Assembly (NCBI GenBank): GCA_937944855.1
Contig: CALFAY010000035.1
Coordinates: 1-62,887 of the forward strand
Length of the DNA: 62,887 bases
Source: an uncultured Planctomycetota bacterium
Lineage (GTDB): Bacteria > Planctomycetota > Planctomycetia > Gemmatales > HRBIN36
Direction of reading: 5' to 3'
The notes under the pieces were generated by a model. That model ran no database searches, was not told where the DNA came from, and was given only the letters and a program-made list of their open reading frames with translations. Within the stretch, counting starts at the first letter, position 1; each line of letters opens with the position of its first letter. Shown piece by piece: positions 9,198 to 18,092 of the stretch. The translations under genes were made by a program, and so were the position numbers.

Positions 9198-10253
9198 ATG
9201 CGCGTAGGCATTCTGACGGGCGGAGGCGATTGCCCCGGTCTTAATGCGGTCATCCGTGCAGTCGTTCGCAAGATCCACAACGCCGGCGGAGAGTGCGTCG
9301 GGGTGCTGGAAGGCTGGCGCGGCATGGTTCAGAACATGACCTGCCCGCTGGACGTGAACTACACCGACAGCATCATCGCCCAGGGCGGGACGATCCTCGG
9401 CTCGTCGCGGACCAATCCTTACAAGAACCCGGAGCACGTCCGTCAGGTCGTCGAGAACTTCCGCAAAAACGCCTTCGATGCCCTCGTCGCTATCGGCGGC
9501 GAGGACACGCTCGGAGTCGCCCACAAGCTCTACGAACAGGAGAAGCTGCCGCTGGTCGGCGTGCCCAAGACGATTGACAACGACTTGTCGGCAACCGACT
9601 TCACGTTCGGCTTCGACACGGCCATCAACATCGTGGTCGAAGCGGTGGACCGACTGCGGACCACGGCGGAATCGCATCGCCGCATCATGGTCGTGGAGAC
9701 GATGGGTCGTCACGCGGGATGGATCGCCTGCCTAAGCGGAATGGCCGTCGCCGCCGACTACATCCTCGTTCCCGAAGTGCCGATCAACTTCGACCACCTG
9801 TGTCAGGTCCTTGCGGAGCGTCGAGCCGGGGGCAAGAAGTACAGCATCGTCGTGGTCAGCGAAGGGGCCCAGTTCCCCGAGCGCGGAGCCATTGCCAAGG
9901 ATGCGGAAGTGGATCCGTTCGGCCACGTCAAGCTGGGCGGCATCGGCGAGGTCCTGGCCGGGATGATCGAGGAGCGGCTTAAAGTCGAAACCCGCAGCGT
10001 GACCCTGGGCCATTTGCAACGCGGCGGCTCGCCCAGTGCGTATGATCGCGTCCTGTCCACCCGCTTCGGAATCAAGGCGGCAGAGCTGGTTCTGGCCGGC
10101 GATTTCGGCAAAATGGCGGCTTTGCGCGGCAACGACATTATCGCAGTGCCGCTTGCCGAGGGCGTCGGCGACACCAAACGCCTTGATCTGCGGTACATGC
10201 AGGAAGCTCAGGAATGGTTTCTTGGCGCGTACCATGCTCCTCGGGTAGAATAA
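9198..10253 (+). CDS. 6-phosphofructokinase with pyrophosphate-type active-site residues
   Basis: A 351-residue PfkA-fold enzyme that phosphorylates fructose 6-phosphate at C1 in glycolysis. [16 protein letters not shown] is the phosphoryl-donor loop, PKTIDNDL contains the catalytic Asp, and MGRHAGW and [13 protein letters not shown] bind the sugar phosphate. The donor-selecting positions read GGEDT with Asp103 (ATP enzymes have Gly in GGDGS) and Lys124 in PKTIDND (ATP enzymes have Gly in PGTIDND). These are the residues of PPi-dependent and group III enzymes such as the actinomycete PPi-PFK, so PPi is the more likely donor. It follows accC by 109 bp and may have its own promoter. Confidence 0.9.
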   Translation: MRVGILTGGGDCPGLNAVIRAVVRKIHNAGGECVGVLEGWRGMVQNMTCPLDVNYTDSIIAQGGTILGSSRTNPYKNPEHVRQVVENFRKNAFDALVAIGGEDTLGVAHKLYEQEKLPLVGVPKTIDNDLSATDFTFGFDTAINIVVEAVDRLRTTAESHRRIMVVETMGRHAGWIACLSGMAVAADYILVPEVPINFDHLCQVLAERRAGGKKYSIVVVSEGAQFPERGAIAKDAEVDPFGHVKLGGIGEVLAGMIEERLKVETRSVTLGHLQRGGSPSAYDRVLSTRFGIKAAELVLAGDFGKMAALRGNDIIAVPLAEGVGDTKRLDLRYMQEAQEWFLGAYHAPRVE

Positions 10254-10441
10254 GGCTTGCTTTTGGAACCTGCTTGATGCGGCGGACCCGGACGAGCGGT
10301 CTGCCTCCTGCCAACATCCAACCGGATTGCGGGGCACAGGACAGCCCGGCACCGCAAGATGCTCGCCGTGCTATGATCTTCATGGCCACGGTTCGGTAAA
10401 TCGGGAAACCGAGGACACCTGAACTCCAGGGGGGTAAAAGT

Positions 10442-11815
10442 ATGTTCCGTCTCGAACTCGGTCGATCCGGTCGCTACTGCGATGGTCTGTCGCGGCGCAG
10501 CTTCCTTCAGATCGGCGTGGCAGGGATGGCCAGCGTCAGTCTGCCGCAAATTTTGCAAGCCAGGGAAGCCAGCGGTTCCGCCCGCAAGCCGACCTCCGTG
10601 ATTCTTATCTGGCTGGACGGCGGACCCAGCCACATGGACCTGTACGACATGAAGCCGGAAGCTCCGGCCGAATACCGCGGCATCTGGGCACCCATCCGCA
10701 CCAAGGTGCCTGGGTTCGACATCAGCGAACTGTTCCCACTCCAGGCGAAGATTACAGACAAGTTCTCCGTCGTCCGCTCATTGCACCACGACACCGGCGA
10801 CCACTTCGCCGGAGCGCATCGGATGCTGACCGCTAAGGACATGGGCGTCAGCGGAGCGGCGACCGACCAAAAGTTTCCCGGCATCGGGGCCATCGTGCAG
10901 CGGGAAATCGGGCCGCGACAGCCCGGCATGCCCGGTTATGTGGCCATTCCTTACGGCATGAGCATCGGCCTGCGACCCGGATACTTCGGCGGACATATGC
11001 TCGGGGCCATGTACAACCCCTTCGAGACGATCAACGACGCCAACAGCCCCGGTTTCCGGGTCCAGAACCTGAATCTGGCCAGCGGGCTGACCCTGGAACG
11101 CCTCGAAGACCGGCGGTCCCTCAGCCAGCGCTTCGACGGCGCTCGCCGCTACCTCGATGTGCTCAGCGAGGCTAAAGTCCTTGACCGCTTCGAACAGGAA
11201 GCCTTCGAGTTTGTCAGCGGTCCGCGGGCCAGGAAGGCGTTCGACATCAACCTGGAGGATCCCCGTCTGCGGGACCGCTACGGCCGCAATTCCTGGGGTC
11301 AGAGCGTGCTTTTGGCCCGGCGTCTGGTCGAGGCCGGCTCGACCTTCGTAACCGTGCATCTGGGCGGCTGGGACCATCATTGGGACCTCAAGAAGGGGAT
11401 GGAAGACTACCTGCCGAAGGTGGACAGCGCGGTTTATGCCCTCTTCACAGACCTGGAAGACCGCGGCCTGTTGGACAGCACACTAGTGGTGTTGTGCGGC
11501 GAATTCAGCCGGACGCCGAAGATGAACGACGGCGGCAACGGCGGCGCGCCGATGAGCATGGGCACCCCGGGACGAGACCACTGGGGCCACGCCATGTTCT
11601 GCCTCCTTGGCGGCGGCGGTGTCAAAGGCGGACAGGTGGTCGGTTCGACCGACCGTCTCGGCATGTATCCGACCAACCGGCCGCTCAAGCCCTGCCACAT
11701 CCACGCCACCATCTACCACGTTCTCGGCATCGATCCGAAATTGCACCTGCTTGATCCCAGCGGTCGGCCCGTGCCGGTGCTCGACGAACCGGAACCAATC
11801 TGGGAATTGCTCTAA
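10442..11815 (+). CDS. DUF1501 domain-containing exported protein
   Basis: A 457-residue member of the DUF1501 family, related in fold to sulfatases and alkaline phosphatases and greatly expanded in planctomycetes. The N-terminal SRRSFLQIGVAGMAS is a twin-arginine export signal. Recognisable family segments are LIWLDGGPSHMDLYDMKP, a mid-protein ARRLVEAGSTFVTVHLGGWDHH and VLCGEFSRTPKMN followed by GRDHWGHAM. It is expected in the periplasm; the substrate is unknown. DUF1501 genes usually sit directly after a PSD1/cytochrome gene, as at 48517-53168; this copy has no such partner and instead follows the phosphofructokinase by 188 bp. AGGGGGG precedes the ATG. Confidence 0.88.
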   Translation: MFRLELGRSGRYCDGLSRRSFLQIGVAGMASVSLPQILQAREASGSARKPTSVILIWLDGGPSHMDLYDMKPEAPAEYRGIWAPIRTKVPGFDISELFPLQAKITDKFSVVRSLHHDTGDHFAGAHRMLTAKDMGVSGAATDQKFPGIGAIVQREIGPRQPGMPGYVAIPYGMSIGLRPGYFGGHMLGAMYNPFETINDANSPGFRVQNLNLASGLTLERLEDRRSLSQRFDGARRYLDVLSEAKVLDRFEQEAFEFVSGPRARKAFDINLEDPRLRDRYGRNSWGQSVLLARRLVEAGSTFVTVHLGGWDHHWDLKKGMEDYLPKVDSAVYALFTDLEDRGLLDSTLVVLCGEFSRTPKMNDGGNGGAPMSMGTPGRDHWGHAMFCLLGGGGVKGGQVVGSTDRLGMYPTNRPLKPCHIHATIYHVLGIDPKLHLLDPSGRPVPVLDEPEPIWELL

Positions 11816-11854
11816 AACCCGGGCTTGCCCGAGAGAAATCCGAACCGCTTGTGC

Positions 11855-11891
11855 GACTGACGGCTACGAAAGGCCGTCAGTCTGCTTTTTT
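11855..11891 (+). terminator. rho-independent terminator after the DUF1501 gene
   Basis: A perfect 10-bp stem GACTGACGGC (11855-11864) / GCCGTCAGTC (11873-11882) with an 8-nt loop is followed by TGC and six T. Its distal arm contains the stop codon of the convergent gene ending at 11877. Confidence 0.85.
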
Positions 11892-13904
11892 CTGAAAACG
11901 ACAGGCTTGCAACGTCCGCAGCAGTTCAGCCGCATGTGCTTGGCGACGGCTGTCGAGCAGGCGAAGATCAGCTGCGGCCAGGTACAGCGCAGCCCCTTCA
12001 AAATCCTTGTTGACAAAGGCTTGCACTGCCAGTTCGTAATGCCGCTCGGCATCCTGACGCGAACCGGCGAACTCCAACGCATCCAATCGAGCCAGCCAGC
12101 TGGACGCTTGCAGCTTCAAACCATATGGGGCCGTGTAAAGCGCTTCAGCCAGCTTCCGGGCCTCCGTGATTCGACCGGCCTGGGCTTCCTGGGCGATAGC
12201 GGCCAGATGTTGCCGGGCTTCCTCGGGAGCATTCCGGACGGCGTGCTCAGCTTCGTCTGTAAGGACCTTTAAGCGCACGAGTTTCTGATTGACGGCATAA
12301 GTCGGCCAGGCGAAGCGAATGGCCAATTGCCGGGCGTGCAGCAGATAATGTTCGGCTTCGGCGAAGCGGCCTTGTTCCTGCAACCGGTCCGCAATTGCCA
12401 GGCAGGCGTCAAATTGTCCGACGGCCTCGCGGTGCAGCTTTTCCCGCAGTCTTTGCAAGTTCTCGATTTCGGCGATGGGCGTGGCCTTCGACGCTTCCCG
12501 AGTCTCGAGGAGTCGGAACGCTTCCAGAAGTCGGCCTTCGCTTTGCAAAGCACAGACGGCAGCCTCCAGGGACTCGGTTTCCCCATCGGGACTCGGATTG
12601 CTGTCCTGGTGCTTCAATTCCAAAGGAGGCATGGCCACATACTCGACGACCTGTGCCTCCGAGGGCATTTGTTGCGTAGCGGTGGTGCTGGGCGGGATGG
12701 ATTCCACGGGCACCGACGCAGGCGTTGCGTGAGCTGACGGGTTTCTGCTGCGCAACTCGGCGATTTGAGCCAGGATTTGTTCCGGGGTCGGACCGAAGAG
12801 ACTCCAGCGCGTGCCGGGCAATCGGCTGGCCTGACGAGCCAGGGTCTCCGCCTCGTCGAGCCGACCCGCCTGAAGATTTTGGCGGGCCAGGGCAGTGAGC
12901 TGTCGGGCGTCTTCGGCTTCAAAAGACAGAGCGTTCTGGACGCTTGGATTGCGCGCCGTCCCGGCGGACCTGGGATCACGGCGTGGGTCAGCGCTCGGAG
13001 TGGATTGAAGGGCGCGCGTTTCGGCGGCTGCCAGTTCGGCCCGGATTCTGTCCGGATGCAAATCATCCCACCAGGACAACTTGGGTTGTACCGATTCCGC
13101 TTGGAGGAGCAGGTGCCGCGCCCTTCTTAGGTCCCCGCCGCGAACGGCGGAACGAGCCTGCCGCAGAAGCTCTCGGCCTGTCAATGAGCGAGCCTGTTCG
13201 ATCTCCTTTTGGAGCCTGCGCGACTGGTCCGCCCACGGCAGCCAGGAACCCGATCCGGCGGTCTCAGCTTGTTGCGCCAGCACTTCGGCTCGTTGAAAAT
13301 CCCCTTGCTGCAAGGCTCGGCGTGCTTCCTGAAGCAAGGCATCGGTCGTTCGAAAGAGACCTTCTCTGCCGTTGCCAGCTGGTCCCGGAGCGGCAAGAGC
13401 GTTGCCGCCCTTGCATTCGGGCATAGGCTCTGGGGACCGTTCTCCGTTTGCGGTTTCAAGCCAGTCTCGCACCTGGGCCAATTCCTCCGGCTTCAAGTAG
13501 GCGTTGTGCTGAAGTTGCAGGAGACACGCCTGAGCATCCTGCAATCGACCGGCCTCAAAGCAGCGTTTGGCGTGAGCATACAACGCCAGGGCTTGACGAC
13601 GCTCGGTTAAGGCAGTCTGATTGGCAGCCCAGCACTCCCGTAAAAGGCGCTGTTGTGCTTCGGTAAGATGGGCGACGTCGGCCTCGGCCCTTCGCAACAG
13701 GAGATCGGCTTGTTCAAAGTCACGCTTTTGATAGCACTCCAGGGCCGCTTGCAGGAAGTTGCCTGCGGAGGGGACTCGGGTTTCTGTTTGGACGACGGCG
13801 AACCTGCCCGGGACATCCTCGATTTGGACCCACGCCGGGCCCTGTCCCGTCGCAGACGACGCGGAGGCCAGGACTAGGACGGAAATGATCACGCCGCTCC
13901 TCAC
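11877..13904 (-). CDS. secreted helical-repeat protein, function unknown
   Basis: A protein of about 675 residues that I do not recognise as a named family. After a short N-terminal signal-like segment (RSGVIISVLVLASASSATGQ) nearly the whole chain is made of helical units of the type ALxxGxxxxAxxLLxxAE, for example CYQKRDFEQADLLLRRAEAD, RALQQGDFQRAEVLAQQAET and QNLQAGRLDEAETLARQASR. These resemble degenerate TPR/coiled repeats, which usually serve protein binding. The middle is Pro/Ser/Thr-rich. The start is uncertain: TTG 13928, GTG 13904 and GTG 13892 are in frame; 13904 keeps an Arg before the hydrophobic segment and has AAAGGGG upstream. It is probably periplasmic. Confidence 0.7.
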   Translation of the reverse strand: MRSGVIISVLVLASASSATGQGPAWVQIEDVPGRFAVVQTETRVPSAGNFLQAALECYQKRDFEQADLLLRRAEADVAHLTEAQQRLLRECWAANQTALTERRQALALYAHAKRCFEAGRLQDAQACLLQLQHNAYLKPEELAQVRDWLETANGERSPEPMPECKGGNALAAPGPAGNGREGLFRTTDALLQEARRALQQGDFQRAEVLAQQAETAGSGSWLPWADQSRRLQKEIEQARSLTGRELLRQARSAVRGGDLRRARHLLLQAESVQPKLSWWDDLHPDRIRAELAAAETRALQSTPSADPRRDPRSAGTARNPSVQNALSFEAEDARQLTALARQNLQAGRLDEAETLARQASRLPGTRWSLFGPTPEQILAQIAELRSRNPSAHATPASVPVESIPPSTTATQQMPSEAQVVEYVAMPPLELKHQDSNPSPDGETESLEAAVCALQSEGRLLEAFRLLETREASKATPIAEIENLQRLREKLHREAVGQFDACLAIADRLQEQGRFAEAEHYLLHARQLAIRFAWPTYAVNQKLVRLKVLTDEAEHAVRNAPEEARQHLAAIAQEAQAGRITEARKLAEALYTAPYGLKLQASSWLARLDALEFAGSRQDAERHYELAVQAFVNKDFEGAALYLAAADLRLLDSRRQAHAAELLRTLQACRFQKKAD

Positions 13905-14086
13905 TCCCCCACCCCTTTCGACCGACAAGCCGATCCTCCCCGATCTGCCGTGCAGACCAGTAAAGGGGCTTGTGCCGACGACAAAGGCGAAACGGGCCTA
14001 TAGCAACGGGGGGAAAGGGGGTCAAGACGATGCTTTTGCCGACCAAGAGCCGGCCCGAGCCGAACACACGTTCCCAAAATGTCGTA

Positions 14087-14111
14087 GAATAGATATTAGC
14101 GACATCTATTC
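14087..14111. promoter_or_regulatory. 8-bp inverted repeat, possible operator
   Basis: GAATAGAT (14087-14094) and ATCTATTC (14104-14111) form a perfect inverted repeat with a 9-nt centre. It lies in the 353-bp divergent gap (13905-14257) between the repeat protein and the small basic protein. A binding site for a dimeric regulator is plausible; no regulator is identified. No gene was seen in this gap. Confidence 0.35.
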
Positions 14112-14190
14112 GCCCCTCTGAATGGCAATTCGGGCAACACAGGCCGAGTCTGCGACAAAGCTGCTATGTGAAAAATATATCAATTAGGGC

Positions 14191-14218
14191 TTGAACGCAG
14201 GCAAACGGGTTGTACCAT
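14191..14218 (+). promoter_or_regulatory. possible sigma70 promoter for the small basic protein
   Basis: TTGAAC (14191-14196) and TACCAT (14213-14218) are 16 nt apart, 40 nt upstream of the ATG at 14258. The match is moderate. The surrounding DNA is locally AT-rich compared with the rest of the window. Confidence 0.35.
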
Positions 14219-14257
14219 ATTAGCAGGGTATCACAGTTTTCAAAACAGGAGACAGAC

Positions 14258-14605
14258 ATGGCAAAGGGCAAAGAGAAAAGCGACAAGCCAAGCAAGATGG
14301 AAGTCGTCAAGCGCATCCTGGAGTCGAACCCGAAGGCGAAGCCGGATGAGATTGTGCAGGTGGCGCAAAGCCAGTACGGCACGGAAATCTCGAAGCGGAC
14401 GGCTGGCGTTTATCGCTACCTGATCCTGAATCCCAAGTCGAGAACGGCTAAGCCCCGGGCCAGGAACGGTTCCGTTGCGGCCCCGGCTCCCAAGCCTGCT
14501 GTCAGCGTCGGGGAAGGCCTCGACGACTTGTTCCGGGCTGCGGAAAAGATGGGCTGGTCCCGGCTGAAGACTGTTGTCGAGCGCATTACCCAGGCTCCCT
14601 ATTAG
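14258..14605 (+). CDS. small basic protein with a possible DNA-binding N-terminal domain
   Basis: A 115-residue Lys/Arg-rich protein. The first half (KMEVVKRILESNPKAKPDEI then VQVAQSQYGTEISKRTAGVY) looks like three helices with a helix-turn-helix rhythm. A basic Pro/Ala linker and a short amphipathic C-terminal helix (DDLFRAAEKMGWSRLKTVV) follow. It may be a chromatin-like or regulatory protein, but no family is assigned. ATG 14258 is preceded by AGGAGA at 6 nt; an upstream in-frame start at 14210 has no ribosome site. A 13-bp inverted repeat lies just downstream. Confidence 0.7.
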   Translation: MAKGKEKSDKPSKMEVVKRILESNPKAKPDEIVQVAQSQYGTEISKRTAGVYRYLILNPKSRTAKPRARNGSVAAPAPKPAVSVGEGLDDLFRAAEKMGWSRLKTVVERITQAPY

Positions 14606-14644
14606 CCGGCCTTGGGCGTCTCGCGGCAAGAGCGATTTGCCTGC

Positions 14645-14723
14645 GACGTTGCCGATCATCGCTCATGTCGCCCATCGGGGGAGATATTTCTCATTAGCCC
14701 AGGCCCGAAAGATCGGCAACGTC
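14645..14723. repeat. 13-bp perfect inverted repeat in a convergent intergenic gap
   Basis: GACGTTGCCGATC (14645-14657) and GATCGGCAACGTC (14711-14723) are exact reverse complements 53 nt apart. They lie between the convergent stops at 14605 and 14746. No T-run follows, so this is not a standard terminator; a structured 3' end or a regulator site are alternatives. Confidence 0.6.
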
Positions 14724-14745
14724 TTCTGCCCGATTAAGCCAGTCG

Positions 14746-15849
14746 TCAGTCGCCAGGAAACCACTGGTACAAAAACAAATAAACCAACACCCCGGTCACG
14801 GACACATAAAGCCACATAGGCAGCGTGATCCGTGCCATTCGCCGGTGCCGCTCATATTGCGCTTTCCAGGCCCTGTAAAGCGTCATTATGACCAGCGGCA
14901 CGACGACGGCAGCGAGGATCGTGTGCGAAAGCAGCAAAGCAAAGTAAACAGGCCTGATCCAGCCGGTCCCGGAGAATGGCGTCGCGCCGTGAAAGTAGTG
15001 ATAGTACAGGTAACTAATCAAAAAGAGCGCTGACAGCCCCACGGCGGATAGCATACAGATGGCGTGAGCTTGTCTTTTGTTCCATCGAATAAGCACCCAT
15101 CCCGTCAACAGCAGAAGCCCGCTCAACGCATTGAGTCCCGCATTGATCGCGGGGAACCACTTCAGTTTAAACCATCGTCCCAGCGCTCCCGCATAAAGCC
15201 GTTCGGCATCGGCTCGCAATCTTTGCACTTCGTCCGAATTGATTTGAAAAAGTCCGCTGGGAGCACCTTTGTCATCATAAAGTTCTTCAACGCAAGCATA
15301 AGATCCGCGGACCAGGCCGTTGCGGTCTATCAAATACAATCGGCTGGGGTGAGAAAAACGCTGTCCCGGCTCGGCCTCGGGATTCTCCACAATGTCGCTG
15401 TGAAAGCTTTGCTGCACGAATCGCCTGATAAGTTCAAGTCCCTGCGAATCTCGGGTTGTCAGGAACAGCCAGCGCTTCGGATCGGCATTTAAACTTTCCG
15501 CCAACTTCCGCAAGGCTTCCGGCGAATCGAAGCCCGGAGCGGCTGAGATTGTCACCAGCAGAATATTGGTTCCCTTCAATTGTTCCTGCAATTGCTGCAA
15601 GACGGCCCGCTGGTGCGGACAGGACATCGTGCAGCAGGAGTAGGTGACCCCGGCGATCCAGACTTTGCCGCGGAAATCTGATGACTTGCGTGGCGTTTCG
15701 AATTGGTCGATAAGTTCGAAGTCAGCTATCTGGCCGAGCGGTTCTGGACCGCGTGACAATTCCACGACGGCCGCCCCCTGGGCGACGGCAATCAGAACGA
15801 CGATCAACGTCGGCCACAAGAACCGATCGAGTTTATTTCGAGACATCAT
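14746..15849 (-). CDS. Sco-type copper chaperone fused to a DUF420 membrane domain
   Basis: A 367-residue fusion. Residues about 1-210 are a Sco/SenC thioredoxin-fold domain behind one membrane anchor: the copper site CTMSCP gives CxxxC, and the distal His is in FSHPSRLYLID. Residues about 215-367 hold four to five hydrophobic helices with a His-rich YLYYHYFHGATPF, typical of DUF420 proteins that accompany caa3 oxidases. Sco delivers copper to the CuA site of subunit II. The start ATG 15849 overlaps the stop of the subunit IV gene as ATGATG, so translation is probably coupled. It is the last gene of the oxidase operon. Sco and DUF420 are normally separate genes. Confidence 0.88.
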   Translation of the reverse strand: MMSRNKLDRFLWPTLIVVLIAVAQGAAVVELSRGPEPLGQIADFELIDQFETPRKSSDFRGKVWIAGVTYSCCTMSCPHQRAVLQQLQEQLKGTNILLVTISAAPGFDSPEALRKLAESLNADPKRWLFLTTRDSQGLELIRRFVQQSFHSDIVENPEAEPGQRFSHPSRLYLIDRNGLVRGSYACVEELYDDKGAPSGLFQINSDEVQRLRADAERLYAGALGRWFKLKWFPAINAGLNALSGLLLLTGWVLIRWNKRQAHAICMLSAVGLSALFLISYLYYHYFHGATPFSGTGWIRPVYFALLLSHTILAAVVVPLVIMTLYRAWKAQYERHRRMARITLPMWLYVSVTGVLVYLFLYQWFPGD

Positions 15850-16196
15850 TGCCCCAAATAGGGCAGCCAAGCCCATTTGATCGAGTGGGCGAAGGTCAGG
15901 TCGGGCATCAGGGCGCAGATCAGCACGGCTCCCATGATAAGCGGCGGAACAATCATGAAATAGAGTTTAAACCAGTCCCATTTGAGGTGCATGAAGAACA
16001 TGGCGACCAAGACCGCCTTGCAGACGGCCACAATCATGACGAGCGTATGCCCGGCCTGTGCTCCGAACGGCCAAAGGCTTTCGTTAACGGTCATGAACGA
16101 AACGCCGGTGAAGATCACCAACGTCGCGAATACCGTCAAGTAGATCCGCTCCGTGCCGTGTCCCTCGTGCGCCTGTTCGCTATGTGCTTCGGTCAT
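15846..16196 (-). CDS. cytochrome c oxidase subunit IV family protein
   Basis: A 116-residue membrane protein with three hydrophobic segments (about 18-38, 50-70 and 78-98) and the family motif KAVLVAMFFMHLKWD. It is a small accessory subunit of caa3/bo-type oxidases. It lies 54 bp after subunit III and overlaps the Sco-DUF420 gene. GAGGGA is 5 nt before the ATG. Confidence 0.88.
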   Translation of the reverse strand: MTEAHSEQAHEGHGTERIYLTVFATLVIFTGVSFMTVNESLWPFGAQAGHTLVMIVAVCKAVLVAMFFMHLKWDWFKLYFMIVPPLIMGAVLICALMPDLTFAHSIKWAWLPYLGQ

Positions 16197-16250
16197 GGCA
16201 GTCCCTCGGTATCTTGGCCGGTGATTCGCCCGGTCTCCACGCTCCGCGGT

Positions 16251-17117
16251 TTAACCGATCAAGTAGAGCAACGGGAACAGGAAAATCCAAACGATGTCCA
16301 CAAAGTGCCAGTATAACCCGGCGTATTCCACGAAGTAAACCGATTCCAAGGTGAACAGTCCCAGGGCCGCCCGGACCAGCATAACGACGAACATTACCAT
16401 GCCGCCGAGCACGTGCAAGGCGTGGAAGCCGGTAATGGTGAAGTACAACGACGCCCACAGATTGCCATTGGGATGCACAGGCGGCAGATGCAGCCCCTTA
16501 TGCCCGTCATGGTTGTGCTTATCGCCGTGCTTCTCGGCCAGCTTGGCTTGCAGTTCCCTGTAAGCGGCCAGCTGTGCTTGCGAGGTCTTGAACTCCTGCA
16601 CGGCAAAGCGATCCGCCAAGGCCAGGGCCGCAGCCAGGTCGGGATCGGTCTTCTGCTCGTCCAGGCTGAGCTGGTTGCGGTAGTCGGCGATGGCCTGCTT
16701 CAAGGCCAGGTCGGGCGATTCGTGGATGCCGCCCGGAAAGATGCCATGCTCCCACTTGTGCGTATATTCGTGGGCCTTGATAAGGAGAAACACGCCGCCC
16801 AAGGCCAGCGTCACGGCGATATAGACCAGCGCCAAGCCGAGCTTTCTTCTGAGCATGGCGGCGTGGGCCAGCACGATCGACACGCTGCTGCAAATCAGGA
16901 AAAACGTGTTGATCGCTCCCAGGAACTCTTCCAGGAGCATGTCATGCGGCCGTGGCCAGACCGGCTGGCCGAAACGTAGCACGATGTAAGCCCCGATCAG
17001 ACCGGAGAAGAACATGATCTCGGTCGCCAGGAACAGCCATATCGCCAACTTACCGTTACGCAGCGGCAAGCCCATGTGCTGAGGTGGCGCGTCGAGTGTC
17101 GCGGCATGAGTCGTCAT
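16251..17117 (-). CDS. ctaE: cytochrome c oxidase subunit III with a His-rich insertion
   Basis: A 288-residue heme-copper oxidase subunit III. N-terminal helices [20 protein letters not shown] and the [16 protein letters not shown] segment, and C-terminal [18 protein letters not shown] and [18 protein letters not shown], are standard for the family. Between them, about residues 122-205, is a long hydrophilic charged stretch ending in a His-rich [17 protein letters not shown]. This segment is much longer than in typical subunit III and probably faces the aqueous side. The gene is in the middle of the oxidase operon, 18 bp after ctaB. Confidence 0.9.
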   Translation of the reverse strand: MTTHAATLDAPPQHMGLPLRNGKLAIWLFLATEIMFFSGLIGAYIVLRFGQPVWPRPHDMLLEEFLGAINTFFLICSSVSIVLAHAAMLRRKLGLALVYIAVTLALGGVFLLIKAHEYTHKWEHGIFPGGIHESPDLALKQAIADYRNQLSLDEQKTDPDLAAALALADRFAVQEFKTSQAQLAAYRELQAKLAEKHGDKHNHDGHKGLHLPPVHPNGNLWASLYFTITGFHALHVLGGMVMFVVMLVRAALGLFTLESVYFVEYAGLYWHFVDIVWIFLFPLLYLIG

Positions 17118-17135
17118 GTCTTCCCTCTCATCAGA

Positions 17136-18092
17136 TCACGATCCCAACAGGCTCAAACAAGGGCCATCCAACAACAACGCCGTCATGGTGGCCGGCAAGT
17201 AGATCAACGACGCCCATAACACTTGCCTGGCTCGCTCGGCTGTCGGGGCTGCCAGAAAGCGAAGCGCTGAAACGGTAAACAGGACGCCGACTGCCAATGC
17301 TGCGAACAGATAACGCGGTCCGCTCATCCCCGCCAGGAACGGCGTCAGGCTGGCCAGCAAGAGGATGAGACAGCCCTGAACCATGAACCGTCCAGTTAAG
17401 CGGCCCCGTTCGTGGTCCTGCACTGAGAGCATTTGCAGTCCGGCCCGGCGGTAATCCTCCCGATACAGCCAGGCGATGGCCCAGAAATGCGGGAACTGCC
17501 AAAGGAACACGATCAAGAACAGGCTGCCGGCCACGATGTCCAGGTTCCCTCCTGCGGCGACCACACCGATGACCGGCGGCAAGGCTCCCGGTATTGCCCC
17601 GACCAGCGTGTTTAACGGGGTGACACGCTTCAGCGGCGTGTAGATGAACACGTACAAAGCCAACGTCAGCCCCGCGAGGGCGGCTGTCAAGGGATTGACC
17701 AGGAAAGCCAGATAGACGAGTCCGAGACACGAGGTCAACACCCCGAATCGCAGGACCGCCGCAGCACTGAGCCGACCAGCAGGAAGGGGCCGATTGCGGG
17801 TCCGTCGCATGGCCGAATCGGCTTCTTTTTCGAGGAGTTGATTCAAAGCTCCGGCTCCCGCAGCCACCAGGGCTGTGCCCAACAGAGCGTGCAGCAGCGG
17901 CAGCAACGACGAACCGGGCACCTCCGCCGCGAAGAAGCCGATTGCCACGGTGAAGAGGACCATCGTTGTCAGCCGCGGCTTGGCCAATTGCACAAAGTCC
18001 AGAAGCACCCCGATGCGTCGGCTCTGGGTCGCTGATGCAGTCCGCTCCGCGGGCGAAGCAGCGACCAGCACTGGCGTTTCCATCAGATTCAT
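17136..18092 (-). CDS. ctaB: protoheme IX farnesyltransferase (heme O synthase)
   Basis: A 318-residue UbiA-family membrane prenyltransferase that adds a farnesyl group to heme B, the first step to heme A. The Asp-rich/Asn motif near NQLLEKEADSAMRRTRNRPL (about 97-116) binds the prenyl diphosphate, and the second motif is YREDYRRAGLQML (about 212-224). Some nine hydrophobic helices are seen. The frame can be opened much further upstream, but that part is the antisense-free overlap with ctaA in another frame; ATG 18092 overlaps the ctaA stop by 4 nt, which fixes the start and suggests coupled translation. Confidence 0.93.
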   Translation of the reverse strand: MNLMETPVLVAASPAERTASATQSRRIGVLLDFVQLAKPRLTTMVLFTVAIGFFAAEVPGSSLLPLLHALLGTALVAAGAGALNQLLEKEADSAMRRTRNRPLPAGRLSAAAVLRFGVLTSCLGLVYLAFLVNPLTAALAGLTLALYVFIYTPLKRVTPLNTLVGAIPGALPPVIGVVAAGGNLDIVAGSLFLIVFLWQFPHFWAIAWLYREDYRRAGLQMLSVQDHERGRLTGRFMVQGCLILLLASLTPFLAGMSGPRYLFAALAVGVLFTVSALRFLAAPTAERARQVLWASLIYLPATMTALLLDGPCLSLLGS

